64,000 nt of DNA from assembly GCA_902793635.1 (NCBI GenBank), contig CADBEA010000001.1:62001-126000 (forward strand), written 5' to 3'. Within the stretch, counting starts at the first letter, position 1. Each line of letters opens with the position of its first letter. This document shows, one piece after another, positions 42,888 to 50,569 of this stretch. Origin of the DNA: an uncultured Erysipelotrichaceae bacterium (lineage in GTDB: Bacteria; Bacillota_I; Bacilli_A; Erysipelotrichales; Erysipelotrichaceae). Both the position numbers and the translations under genes were made by a program. The notes beneath the pieces were generated by a model. It did no database searches. It was given only the letters and a program-made list of their open reading frames with translations, and had not been told where the DNA came from.

Positions 42888-43679
42888 ATGAGATTATTAG
42901 TACAAAGCGATGACTATGGAATTACCAGAGCAGTATCTCTTGGCTGCATTCACGGCATCCGAAACGGAGTTGTCAGAAATACCGGCATGTTCGCCAACAT
43001 GCCATGGATCGCGGAATGTGTCGACTGGATCCGCCCGTATCTGGATCAGATTGCCTTCGGCATTGATCTGAACGCATCGACCGGACCTTCGATTCTCGGT
43101 CATGAAAAACTCCCGACCCTGACGCATGAAGACGGCACGTTCCTGGGCTCAAAGGAAAACAGAGCCCTGGATACCGACGAGAACGATCATGATCATCTGG
43201 CGGCGCACAGAGATGAGCTCTATGCGGAATTCAAAGCCCAGATCGAAAGATATATCGAACTGATCGGTCATAAACCGGACTATATTCATAACCACGCTTA
43301 TGGCACAAAGACAACGGACGAAGTGACAAGAACACTGGCGAAAGAATACGGCGTGCTCTGCTCGGTCGCTTTCATGGACAGAGAAGAAGTGAAAGAAGCC
43401 GGCATGGGCTGGTATGTATGGGGTGGACCGGAAGCGCAGCTGAAGGAAGACCCGATCACCTATATCACCGAAGACAAAGGCGGGATCCTGAATCAGGAAT
43501 ACGGCTATATCGTTTCCCACTGCGGCTATGCGGATGCCGATCTCTTCGAACTGACAAGTTTCACGCTCTGCCGCCCCAAAGACCTTGAGGCAATGACCAG
43601 TGAGGCGGTAAAAAACTGGGTAAAGGAAAACAATATTGAACTTGCCTCGTTCAAAGACCTGCCGAAAGAGTGGCTCTGA
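42888..43679 (+). CDS. ChbG/YdjC-family carbohydrate deacetylase-like protein
   Basis: The 263-residue protein shows the ChbG/YdjC fold: the metal-binding SDDYG at 7-11, RNGVVRNTGMFANMPW, and the His pair in YIHNHAYGT near 127-134. ChbG removes an acetyl group from chitobiose-phosphate so that the sugar can be used. Oddly, the usual GLHLNL motif reads FGIDLNAS here, so one expected metal-binding His is Asp. The enzyme may have altered metal or substrate use. The gene lies between the PTS permease and the GH1 gene, and its stop overlaps the GH1 start by one base (TGATG). Confidence 0.82.
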   Translation: MRLLVQSDDYGITRAVSLGCIHGIRNGVVRNTGMFANMPWIAECVDWIRPYLDQIAFGIDLNASTGPSILGHEKLPTLTHEDGTFLGSKENRALDTDENDHDHLAAHRDELYAEFKAQIERYIELIGHKPDYIHNHAYGTKTTDEVTRTLAKEYGVLCSVAFMDREEVKEAGMGWYVWGGPEAQLKEDPITYITEDKGGILNQEYGYIVSHCGYADADLFELTSFTLCRPKDLEAMTSEAVKNWVKENNIELASFKDLPKEWL

Positions 43680-45058
43680 TGCTGTTTCCAAAGAATTTCT
43701 TCTGGGGTGCGTCCACCAGCGCGTTCCAGATCGAAGGCGCATACAACATCGACGGAAAAGGCCTTGCGACAACTGATGTAAGACCGGTGCCGGAAGGTAT
43801 TGCCGATACCAGGATTGCCTGTGATCATTATCATCATTGGCGGGAAGACGTCGATCTGATGGCGGAACTGGGACTGAAGACTTACCGCATGGGCTTTTCG
43901 TGGAGCCGCATCATGCCGGATGAGACGCTGGTTCCCAATGAAAAAGGTCTGGCTTTCTATGATCAGCTGATCGATTATCTGCTGGAAAAGGGTATCGAGC
44001 CGCTTGTTACCCTGTATCACTTCGAATGCCCGCAGGCGCTCGTGGATGCTTTCGGCGGCTGGCAGAGCCGCAAGATGATCGATGCCTATGCAGCCTATGC
44101 GGAGGTCTGTTTCCGCCATTTCAAAGGCAGAATCACCAAATGGGTCACTGTCAACGAACAGTTCATCGCTTCCGCCGCACCCGGCATGGCCATGGCATAT
44201 ATTGAAGATCCCTTTGAAAGATCGAAGAAGATCTGGCAGATCAGCTATCATATTTCTCTGGCTGAACATAAAGCCTTCTCATTGCTGAAGAAAATCGATC
44301 CCGAAGCTCTGATCGGTCCGGTCTGTTCCATTCAGGTTGTTTATCCCCTTTCTTCAAAACCTGAGGATATCCGGGCTGCCATGGAAGCTGAGGAGATGAT
44401 GGAATTCTGTCTGCTCGATATGAGTGTGTACGGCGAATACTCCCCGTTTGCCCGTACCTGGCTGCAGGAAAGAAACCTTCTGCCCGCCGCAGAGGAAGAG
44501 GATGTGCAGATCCTTCATGCCTCCCGGCCGGATTTCATCGGTATCAACTATTACTTCAGTGTCTGCGCGGAGTATGCCGAGAAACCGTTTGACTTTGATA
44601 CCTCTTTCTTCTGGGCAGCGGATGACTGCCGCATCGTTGCCAATCCGCATCTGGCGAAAACAGAATGGATGAACATGGGAACGGATCCGCTTGGTCTCTA
44701 TGACGGCATGGTCAAAATCTACAACCGTTACCGGCTGCCGATGATCGTCACGGAAAACGGCATGGCGGTCAGCGAAGCGCTGGATGAGGAAGGAAAGATC
44801 CATGACGATTATCGGATCGGTTATCTTTCCGATCATATCCGGCAGGTCGGCCGTCTCTGTGAGGAAGGCTATCCGGTCTTCGGCTACTGTCCGTGGAGTT
44901 TCATGGATGTCCTTTCTTCCCATCAGGGATTTGCCAAGCGGTACGGCCTGGTCTTCATTGACCGGACCGATACCGATGTCAAAGAATGCCAGCGGTATAA
45001 AAAAGACAGTTTCGAATGGTACCGCAAGGTCATAGAAACAAACGGTGAAGAACTGTAA
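43679..45058 (+). CDS. GH1 6-phospho-beta-glucosidase
   Basis: The 459-residue TIM-barrel enzyme has the GH1 N-terminal signature (FFWGASTSAFQIEGAYNIDG). The acid/base Glu is in WVTVNEQF (near 159) and the nucleophile Glu in IVTENGMA (near 359); WSFMDVLS is the conserved C-terminal aromatic region. I start at ATG 43679, which overlaps the ChbG stop codon as TGATG. Encoded behind a PTS permease, it very likely acts on phosphorylated disaccharides in the cytoplasm. A terminator follows. Confidence 0.92.
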   Translation: MLFPKNFFWGASTSAFQIEGAYNIDGKGLATTDVRPVPEGIADTRIACDHYHHWREDVDLMAELGLKTYRMGFSWSRIMPDETLVPNEKGLAFYDQLIDYLLEKGIEPLVTLYHFECPQALVDAFGGWQSRKMIDAYAAYAEVCFRHFKGRITKWVTVNEQFIASAAPGMAMAYIEDPFERSKKIWQISYHISLAEHKAFSLLKKIDPEALIGPVCSIQVVYPLSSKPEDIRAAMEAEEMMEFCLLDMSVYGEYSPFARTWLQERNLLPAAEEEDVQILHASRPDFIGINYYFSVCAEYAEKPFDFDTSFFWAADDCRIVANPHLAKTEWMNMGTDPLGLYDGMVKIYNRYRLPMIVTENGMAVSEALDEEGKIHDDYRIGYLSDHIRQVGRLCEEGYPVFGYCPWSFMDVLSSHQGFAKRYGLVFIDRTDTDVKECQRYKKDSFEWYRKVIETNGEEL

Positions 45059-45086
45059 AAACTTCAGTTTTGAACTGAAGTTTTTT
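45057..45086 (+). terminator. Terminator of the PTS-GH1 operon
   Basis: AACTTCAGTT / AACTGAAGTT around a TTG loop, followed by a T tract. The flanking A run makes it bidirectional, which also serves the convergent Rrf2 gene. Confidence 0.9.
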
Positions 45087-45106
45087 GCTTTAGTCATGAA
45101 TCATTC

Positions 45107-45505
45107 CTACGGCAGCAGATCACTGAGATGCCGGCTGTAGAAAAAATCATATGTCATCCTGTCGTACTCTTTCCAGAGCGGAAGGGTCCGGCAGTATTCC
45201 GCCCGCGGACAGGGTTCAGCACATTTCATCAGACAGGCAACGGCTGCCAGTGAACCCTCCATCCGTTCGAGAATTTCGCCGATTGTATAATCTTCCGGCT
45301 TCCGGGTCAGTTTGTAGCCGCCGCCTTTGCCGCTGACGCCGGTGAGAAAGCCGGCAGCCACCAGCTCCTTCACGATGATTTCCAGATATTTCTTGGATAT
45401 GGCCTGCCGTTCAGCAATGTCCTTTAACGGCAGATATCTGCCATTTCCGTTTTCCGCAATATCCGCCATGACCCTGAGGGCATATCTTCCTTTTGTTGTA
45501 ATCAT
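45107..45505 (-). CDS. Rrf2-family regulator (CymR/IscR type)
   Basis: The 132-residue protein has an Rrf2 winged helix (MITTKGRYALRVMADIAENG, IAERQAISKKYLEIIVKELV, GVSGKGGGYKLTRKPEDYTI). It has a Cys-rich segment (ACLMKCAEPC, EYC) near 92-107 that could hold an iron-sulfur cluster, as in IscR. Met 45505 has AGAAGGA upstream; the frame is open for another 73 codons, but these lie over the divergent leader peptide and are rejected. It is divergent from the leader peptide-cysK unit. CymR, which senses the cysteine pool in complex with CysK in Bacillales, is the obvious functional model. That role is inference. Confidence 0.87.
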   Translation of the reverse strand: MITTKGRYALRVMADIAENGNGRYLPLKDIAERQAISKKYLEIIVKELVAAGFLTGVSGKGGGYKLTRKPEDYTIGEILERMEGSLAAVACLMKCAEPCPRAEYCRTLPLWKEYDRMTYDFFYSRHLSDLLP

Positions 45506-45530
45506 AATAAGTCCTTCTGTTCTTTTGCCT

Positions 45531-45560
45531 ATCATACCGCAAGGTGAATAAAGATGGCAA
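45531..45560 (-). promoter_or_regulatory. Sigma-A promoter of the rrf2 gene
   Basis: Minus-strand TTGCCA (45560-45555), an 18-base spacer and TATGAT (45536-45531). The spacer contains the octamer GGTGAATA (plus strand, 45543-45550). Confidence 0.78.
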
Positions 45561-45575
45561 AGGAAATATTGCCTA

Positions 45576-45604
45576 TTGACATAGTAGGTGAATAGTTTTA
45601 TATT
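45576..45604 (+). promoter_or_regulatory. Sigma-A promoter of the leader peptide-cysK unit
   Basis: TTGACA (45576-45581), a 17-base spacer and TATATT (45599-45604). The octamer GGTGAATA recurs in the spacer (45587-45594), so one regulator may bind both divergent promoters. Confidence 0.88.
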
Positions 45605-45630
45605 GTTGACTAGTAAAAGGAGAGCAGAAG

Positions 45631-45738
45631 ATGAAACGCATAACACTGAACAGTACAAATAAACAGATGATGTGTTGTCGAGTACTGTGTTCCCGGGCAT
45701 GTTGTATGGCTGGGGTGTTCGCATGCGCTCCTCAGTAA
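45631..45738 (+). CDS. Cysteine-rich 35-residue leader peptide upstream of cysK
   Basis: The small frame starts with ATG 45631 behind AAAAGGAG and ends at TAA 45736-45738. It encodes MKRITLNSTNKQMMCCRVLC, then SRACCMAGVFACAPQ. Cys occurs at 15, 16, 20, 24, 25 and 32, including two tandem TGT-TGT pairs. It follows a strong promoter, and a terminator at 45772 lies between it and cysK. This is the classic layout of transcription attenuation by a leader peptide: ribosomes stalled at Cys codons when charged tRNA-Cys is scarce would alter RNA folding so that cysK is read. A real secreted Cys-rich peptide is less likely, because there is no signal or leader motif. Confidence 0.7.
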   Translation: MKRITLNSTNKQMMCCRVLCSRACCMAGVFACAPQ

Positions 45739-45771
45739 TGATTCATTGGAAATCAAGCCTGTCAATGTCCC

Positions 45772-45805
45772 GGTATTAATAAAATGATTCCGGGTTTTTC
45801 TTTGG
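45772..45805 (+). terminator. Intrinsic terminator between the Cys leader and cysK
   Basis: CCCGG / CCGGG (extended by A-T pairs) around an AT-rich loop, followed by TTTTTCTTT. It stands between the leader peptide stop and the cysK ATG and would reduce read-through into cysK unless prevented. Confidence 0.72.
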
Positions 45806-45920
45806 ATGAAAACTTACGCTGAAACAGCAGACAGGATACAGGGGAAAGAAAGAGCGGATGCAAAAAAGGATTACTGCTGAATGAACTGCAAAGAACAAAA
45901 GAAAGAGAAAGGTAAATAAC

Positions 45921-46856
45921 ATGACGAAAATTTATAAAGGAACACTGGATCTGATCGGCAACACACCGCTGGTTGAAGTAACAAACATCGAAAAAGAACT
46001 GGATCTTAAGGCAACATTGCTTGTCAAACTGGAATATCTGAATCCGGCCGGAAGCGTCAAGGACAGAATCGCCAAAGCGATGATCGAAGACGCGGAGGAG
46101 AAGGGACTTCTGAAGGAAGGGTCTGTCATTATTGAACCGACATCCGGAAATACCGGTATCGGTCTGGCAGCAATCGCGGCCGCGAAAGGATACCGTATTA
46201 TTCTGACCATGCCGGAAACAATGAGCGTGGAAAGAAGAAATATTCTGAAGGCATATGGTGCCGAAGTGGTTCTGACCGAAGGTGCCAAGGGCATGAAAGG
46301 TGCCATTGCCAAAGCGGAGGAACTTGCGGCAGAAATCGAAAACAGCTTTATTCCCGGACAGTTCATCAATCCGGCTAACCCGGCGATCCATAAAGCGACG
46401 ACCGGCCCGGAGATCTGGAATGATACAGACGGAACAGTAGATATCTTCATTGCCGGTGTCGGCACCGGCGGAACCGTGACAGGTGTGGGAGAATATCTCA
46501 AAGAACAGAAACCGGCTGTGAAAGTGGTCGCTGTCGAGCCGGAAAGTTCTCCTGTCCTTTCCGAAGGAAAAGCCGGTGCGCATAAAATTCAGGGTATCGG
46601 TGCCGGATTTGTTCCGAAGGTGCTGAACACGGGTGTCTATGACGAGATCTACAAAGCATCTAACGAAGACGCTTTCGCAGCCGCGAAGCATCTTGCCCGC
46701 AAGGAAGGCATTTCCGTGGGTATCTCGTCCGGTGCTGCCCTGCATGCGGCAATTCTCTATGCCCAGAAGCCGGAAAATGAAGGAAAGGTGATCGTTGCAC
46801 TGCTGCCGGACAGCGGTGACAGGTATTATTCAACGCCACTGTTCACCGAGCAGTAA
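45921..46856 (+). CDS. cysK: Cysteine synthase A (O-acetylserine sulfhydrylase)
   Basis: The 311-residue PLP enzyme makes cysteine from O-acetylserine and sulfide. The PLP Lys47 is in [11 protein letters not shown]; the substrate loop is [12 protein letters not shown]; the phosphate cradle is [10 protein letters not shown]; and [10 protein letters not shown] lies near the C terminus. Length and motifs are those of CysK/CysM. AGAAAGG lies upstream. The gene lies behind a Cys-codon leader and terminator and is divergent from an Rrf2 regulator. In Bacillales CysK also acts as co-regulator of CymR, so the pair here may do both jobs. Confidence 0.95.
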   Translation: MTKIYKGTLDLIGNTPLVEVTNIEKELDLKATLLVKLEYLNPAGSVKDRIAKAMIEDAEEKGLLKEGSVIIEPTSGNTGIGLAAIAAAKGYRIILTMPETMSVERRNILKAYGAEVVLTEGAKGMKGAIAKAEELAAEIENSFIPGQFINPANPAIHKATTGPEIWNDTDGTVDIFIAGVGTGGTVTGVGEYLKEQKPAVKVVAVEPESSPVLSEGKAGAHKIQGIGAGFVPKVLNTGVYDEIYKASNEDAFAAAKHLARKEGISVGISSGAALHAAILYAQKPENEGKVIVALLPDSGDRYYSTPLFTEQ

Positions 46857-46876
46857 TAACGAATTGTTTATAAAGC

Positions 46877-46905
46877 AAGGCCGCATTTCAGCATGCGGCC
46901 TTTTT
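46877..46905 (+). terminator. Terminator after cysK
   Basis: AAGGCCGCAT / ATGCGGCCTT with loop TTCAGC is followed by T5. Confidence 0.92.
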
Positions 46906-46990
46906 GTTAAGAAAAACCCCCGGATAGTCCGGGGAGTCCAAATAAGGTTAACCGATGAGTCTCTGCCAGCGGAGCCTATAATGTAGATGC

Positions 46991-47501
46991 GGTCTGCCAA
47001 CTGCAAATACAAAATAGGAGGACAAATGACAGAGACACATACATTATCGCACACAACGTGGAATTGTAAGTATCACGATGTATTCGCACCGAAGTATCGA
47101 AGAAAGGTGTTCTACGGAGAAAAAAGACTGGAGATAGGAGTAGTATTGAGGACACTGTGCAAGTGGAAGGGGGTGAATATACTGGAAGCAGAAGTATGCC
47201 CTGATCATGTGCACATGCTTGTCGAAATACCGCCGAAGTACAGTGTTTCGCAGTTCATGGGATATCTGAAAGGAAAAAGCAGCCTGATGATATACGAGAA
47301 ATGGGGAAACATGAAGTACAAGTATAGGAACAGAGAGTTCTGGTGCCGTGGATACTATGTAGACACGGTTGGAAAGAATACAAAGAAGATCCAGGAATAC
47401 ATAGCGCATCAGCTGGAAGAAGATAAAGCGGCTGATCAGTTGACGCTGGATCTCGGCGACCCGTTTAACGGGAAAAAGTAGCGGTTTGCGTGTGGCAGAC
47501 C
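46991..47501. repeat. Inverted repeat flanking the tnpA gene
   Basis: GGTCTGCCA (46991-46999) and TGGCAGACC (47493-47501) are perfect inverted copies on either side of tnpA, inside the element. They could pair in the transcript or in single-stranded DNA. Confidence 0.6.
47026..47481 (+). CDS. tnpA: IS200-family Y1 transposase TnpA
   Basis: The 151-residue protein has the HUH motif (HVH at 61-63 in CPDHVHMLVEIP), the conserved FMGYLKGKSS and the catalytic Tyr125 in KIQEYIAHQ. Length and motifs are those of a complete IS200 transposase, which nicks and rejoins single-stranded DNA. Met 47026 has TAGGAGG 5 bases upstream; the frame's earlier ATG at 46987 is rejected. The gene seems intact, so the element may be active. 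Confidence 0.93.
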   Translation: MTETHTLSHTTWNCKYHDVFAPKYRRKVFYGEKRLEIGVVLRTLCKWKGVNILEAEVCPDHVHMLVEIPPKYSVSQFMGYLKGKSSLMIYEKWGNMKYKYRNREFWCRGYYVDTVGKNTKKIQEYIAHQLEEDKAADQLTLDLGDPFNGKK

Positions 47502-47562
47502 GTACATGCGCCTCTGGGCGCGGCCAGTAATAGGAGGGCTTAATGCCCGTATTGTGAAAAAC

Positions 47563-47581
47563 CACCGGCTCAGCCGGTGGA
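47563..47581 (-). terminator. Right-end hairpin of the IS, also terminator of the merR-type gene
   Basis: On the minus strand CCACCGGC / GCCGGTGG is followed by T5 directly after the MerR stop. The structure therefore seems to serve as both the element end and a terminator. Confidence 0.68.
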
Positions 47582-47588
47582 TGGTTAT

Positions 47589-48065
47589 TCAGTCTTCTTT
47601 CGCGACGCCTTCCCGGAAGTCATCGACAATTTTATTGAATTCGATGATACGCTGATCCACTTCCTGTTCAGGCAGTTTCTTATAGTAGTTGATATCACCG
47701 CGCTTTTCAGCTTCCTGGAAATACCAGCATTTGTAGTCAACGATCTTCAGCATGTCTTCCAGTTCCCCAATCTGTTCCAGAAGGCTCTCGCGCTGCTCAT
47801 TGAACATGACATAACGTTCATGAATGGTATCGTTTCCCTGCAGATAGAGAGACATGAATTCGCGGATCTTTCTGATCGGCATGCCGCTTCGTTTCAGAAC
47901 GGTGATCGTATAGAGCGGTTCGAAATCTTCCTTTGTAAAAAGACGGGTGCCGGATTCACTGCGTTTTACAAAGCTCAGCAGTCCTTCCTTGTCGTAGTAG
48001 CGCAGGGTGTGGGCGCTGATGCCGGTACGGGCGGCAACGTCTCCGATTGTGTAATATTTTTCCAT
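47589..48065 (-). CDS. MerR-family regulator
   Basis: The 158-residue protein has the MerR winged helix (MEKYYTIGDVAARTGISAHTLRYYDKEGLL), then the dimerisation coiled coil (about 75-120). The ligand part is short, with single Cys residues only (YKCWYF), so it is not a classic metal sensor. It resembles the YfmP/AdhR/NmlR sort in context. It is divergent from the MBL-fold gene, and the promoter between them has the typical 19-base spacer with a central palindrome. The same element recurs before the aldo/keto reductase gene at 53972. I infer it activates both genes in response to a reactive carbonyl or a similar stress. Confidence 0.88.
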   Translation of the reverse strand: MEKYYTIGDVAARTGISAHTLRYYDKEGLLSFVKRSESGTRLFTKEDFEPLYTITVLKRSGMPIRKIREFMSLYLQGNDTIHERYVMFNEQRESLLEQIGELEDMLKIVDYKCWYFQEAEKRGDINYYKKLPEQEVDQRIIEFNKIVDDFREGVAKED

Positions 48066-48082
48066 TATTTGTAATTTCCTTC

Positions 48083-48113
48083 TTGACTTCGAGTATACTC
48101 TAACATCTATTGT
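48083..48113 (+). promoter_or_regulatory. MerR-type promoter of the MBL-fold gene
   Basis: TTGACT (48083-48088), a 19-base spacer and TATTGT (48108-48113). The spacer has the perfect palindrome GAGTA-TACTC. A 19-base spacer with an operator inside it is the hallmark of MerR-activated promoters. Confidence 0.85.
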
Positions 48114-48143
48114 GTGATTGCAAAAGAGAAAGAAGGTAGAAAA

Positions 48144-48935
48144 ATGACACAGGCAAAAGCAGAAAGAATCGCAATGAATAAAGAAGCATTCGCTAAAATC
48201 GACACAACGAAGGTATACTGGCTGGGTGGCGGCGGCGCCATGATCAACAGCCGCGGCACCGTGATTTTAATTGATCCTCTTCTGAAAGGTTTTGATATGA
48301 AGATTCTGACAGACGCGCCGCTGCTTCCGGAGGATGTACCGCATGCGGACGCAGTTATCATCACCCACTGCGACAATGACCATTTCAGCAAGCCGACGCT
48401 TACGGAAATCAAGGACAGAGTCGATGAAGTGCACACAACGCATTATGTGGCAGAACTCTGCAAGGAAATCGGTATCGACGCCAAGGGACATGACATTCAT
48501 GATTCCTTCATGATCAATGACGTGAAGATCACTCTGACACCGGCTGACCATGCCTGGCAGAATATGTCCCCGAAGCATTCCGCCATCAGACACTTTGAAA
48601 TGGAAGACTTCTGCGGCTTCCGTGTTGAAACAAAGGACGGCGTCATCTGGATGCCGGGCTATTCCCGCCTGATGGAAGAACAGCTGCATCAGGACGCGAT
48701 GGATCTGATCCTGCTGGATATCTCGGATTCGAGATGGCATATCGGTCTGGATGGTGTTAAGAAGATGACCGATGCCTATCCGGAAACACCGCTGCTTCCG
48801 ATCCACTGGGGCTGCGTTGACGCGCCGGAATGGAAGGAATTCAACGGAGATCCGGAAGTTGTAAGGGAAATGATCGTCAATCCGGATAGACTGCATGTTG
48901 TCGCCGTCGGCGAAGCTTACGAACTGAAGAAATAA
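48144..48935 (+). CDS. MBL-fold metallohydrolase (UlaG-like)
   Basis: The 263-residue protein has a metallo-beta-lactamase fold: KVYWLGGGGAMINSRGTVILID, the metal motif ITHCDNDHFSK, then ADHAW and PIHWGC. The usual HxHxDH reads HCDNDH here, with Asp in the position of the second His. I start at Met 48144, with GAAGGT upstream. It is divergent from the MerR gene and has the MerR-type promoter. The substrate is unknown; the stress-type control suggests detoxification. A bidirectional terminator follows. Confidence 0.85.
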   Translation: MTQAKAERIAMNKEAFAKIDTTKVYWLGGGGAMINSRGTVILIDPLLKGFDMKILTDAPLLPEDVPHADAVIITHCDNDHFSKPTLTEIKDRVDEVHTTHYVAELCKEIGIDAKGHDIHDSFMINDVKITLTPADHAWQNMSPKHSAIRHFEMEDFCGFRVETKDGVIWMPGYSRLMEEQLHQDAMDLILLDISDSRWHIGLDGVKKMTDAYPETPLLPIHWGCVDAPEWKEFNGDPEVVREMIVNPDRLHVVAVGEAYELKK

Positions 48936-48942
48936 CAGAGAA

Positions 48943-48984
48943 AAAGACCAGGATGCACAGACTGATGTGCGGCTGGTCTTTTTT
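48943..48984. terminator. Bidirectional terminator between the MBL-fold gene and pyk
   Basis: AAAGACCAG / CTGGTCTTT with a 21-base loop. T6 follows on the plus strand and T5 on the minus strand. Confidence 0.85.
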
Positions 48985-49007
48985 GATTCAGATATATTGA
49001 TGGATAC

Positions 49008-50423
49008 TCAGATCGTTTCGACCTTGATCAGGTTGGCGCCGCCGGAACGTCCGGCAACACCGGCACCGGTAATGACGACCTTGTCGCCGTCTTCCAGATT
49101 CATGGTGTCGATCGCTGTTTTTCTTGCCATGTAGAAGAGAACTTCGGTGGATGGCAGCACTTCGCACATCTTCGGTGTGACAGCCCAGGAGAGGGCGAGC
49201 GAACGCCAGGTCTTTTCATTTGTCGTCAGACCGATGATATCGACAGGACTGCGGAAACGGGCTACCATCTTGGCAATCCGGCCGGACATCGTGCAGGCAA
49301 CGATCGCCTTCGCATTGACATCCATTGCCATCGTGCATGTCGCATGGGAGATGGCATCCATGTCATTGTGGATATCAAAGCCGCTGCGGTAGAAATTCTT
49401 CTTGTAGTCAATTGAGTTTTCCGCTGCTTCGGCGATCTTGGCCATTGCCTTGACAGCCAGTACCGGATAGGCACCGGCAGCTGTTTCACCCGACAGCATG
49501 ACGGCGCTTGTTCCGTCATAGACGGCATTGGCGACGTCGGATGTCTCGGCTCTTGTCGGACGCGGATTGTGGATCATGGATTCCAGCATTTCGGTGGCGG
49601 TGATAACGCGCTTGCCGAGCATGCGGCAGCGGTAGATCATATCTTTCTGCATTGCCGGCAGAAGTTCGAAAGCAACTTCGACACCCATGTCACCACGGGC
49701 CACCATAACGCCGTCGCATACCGTGCAGATCGCGTCGATGTTGTCATAACCGGACTGGTTTTCGATCTTGGCGATCAGTTCCACGGTGTTGTCCTTGCCG
49801 AGTGACTTCAGCAGATTGTGGACGTCGACGAGATCCTGTTTGACAGAAACGAACGAGCAGGCGATGAAATCGACGTCGTTCTCGACACCGAAGGTGATAT
49901 CGGATTTATCCTGTTCGGAAAGATAAACCTGCTGCAGATGCTTGCCGGGGAAACTCATGGACTTGCGGTTGGACAGTTCGCCGCCGGCGATGACCGTTGT
50001 TTCGATTTCTGTACCATTGGTGGAAACGACTTCCAGTTCGAGCAGGGCGTTGTTCAGCAGGATCCTGTCGCCCGGCTCCAGCTCGTTGGCAAGATTCTTA
50101 TAACTGACGGAAACAATGTTCTTGTCACCTTCAATATCTTCGGTCGTAAGAGTGAATTTTTTGCCTTCTTCCAGCATGATCTTGCCTTTTTTAAAGGTTC
50201 CGATACGGAATTCCGGTCCTTTTGTATCAAGCATGATGGCAATCGGCAGACCGAGTTCTTTTCTGACTTTTTTGATCCGGTTGATTCTTTCAAGATGCTC
50301 TTCGTGAGTGCCGTGGGAAAAATTCAGCCGGGCGACGTTCATACCGTTCAGACACAGCTCGCGGAGAACTTCTTCAGACTCGCTGGCCGGGCCGATCGTG
50401 CATACGATTTTTGTTTTACGCAT
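49008..50423 (-). CDS. pyk: Pyruvate kinase
   Basis: The 471-residue enzyme makes pyruvate and ATP from phosphoenolpyruvate in glycolysis. Landmarks are KIVCTIGPASES at the start, LNFSHGTHEEH, MLDTKGPEFRIG, the active-site AKIENQSGYDNIDAI, VARGDMGVEV and ATEMLESMIHNPRPTRAETSDVANAV. It is of the usual bacterial length without the extra C-terminal PEP-utiliser-like domain of Bacillus. Met 50423 has AAAGGAG 9 bases upstream. It is a single gene; TATAAT at 50457-50452 is probably its -10 box. Confidence 0.96.
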   Translation of the reverse strand: MRKTKIVCTIGPASESEEVLRELCLNGMNVARLNFSHGTHEEHLERINRIKKVRKELGLPIAIMLDTKGPEFRIGTFKKGKIMLEEGKKFTLTTEDIEGDKNIVSVSYKNLANELEPGDRILLNNALLELEVVSTNGTEIETTVIAGGELSNRKSMSFPGKHLQQVYLSEQDKSDITFGVENDVDFIACSFVSVKQDLVDVHNLLKSLGKDNTVELIAKIENQSGYDNIDAICTVCDGVMVARGDMGVEVAFELLPAMQKDMIYRCRMLGKRVITATEMLESMIHNPRPTRAETSDVANAVYDGTSAVMLSGETAAGAYPVLAVKAMAKIAEAAENSIDYKKNFYRSGFDIHNDMDAISHATCTMAMDVNAKAIVACTMSGRIAKMVARFRSPVDIIGLTTNEKTWRSLALSWAVTPKMCEVLPSTEVLFYMARKTAIDTMNLEDGDKVVITGAGVAGRSGGANLIKVETI

Positions 50424-50451
50424 ATTATTAATGCTCCTTTTCAACACATTG

Positions 50452-50457
50452 ATTATA
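50452..50457 (-). promoter_or_regulatory. -10 element of pyk
   Basis: Minus-strand TATAAT, 28 bases before the start codon. No strong -35 box is seen. Confidence 0.55.
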
Positions 50458-50534
50458 CATAAGTATCGCGGCTGAAAACATGAGAATAATGTGAAAGTTA
50501 TCTGCCGGACAGATAAAAATGCTGGTATGCCGGT

Positions 50535-50562
50535 AAAAAACTCCGGGAATAACCCGGAGCAG
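50535..50562 (-). terminator. Terminator of the two-epimerase operon
   Basis: Minus-strand CTCCGGG / CCCGGAG is followed by T6. Confidence 0.9.
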
Positions 50563-50569
50563 AATTGAT

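Larger units (their letters stand above)
46905..47585 (+). mobile_element. IS200-type element (IS200/IS605 family, tnpA only)
   Basis: The element carries one intact Y1 transposase gene and has subterminal hairpins at both ends rather than terminal inverted repeats: CCCCGGA-TAG-TCCGGGG at 46917-46933 and CCACCGGC-TCA-GCCGGTGG at 47563-47581. No tnpB is present. Its exact cleavage sites cannot be fixed from one copy, so the ends given are approximate. It sits between the cysK terminator and the MerR gene. Such elements move as single strands and insert after a short target motif without duplication. Confidence 0.82.

Noticed and set aside
45605-45920. T-box or S-box riboswitch before cysK
   Set aside because: I find no T-box sequence AGGGTGG-like element or S-box core; the Cys-codon frame and a simple terminator explain the layout better.
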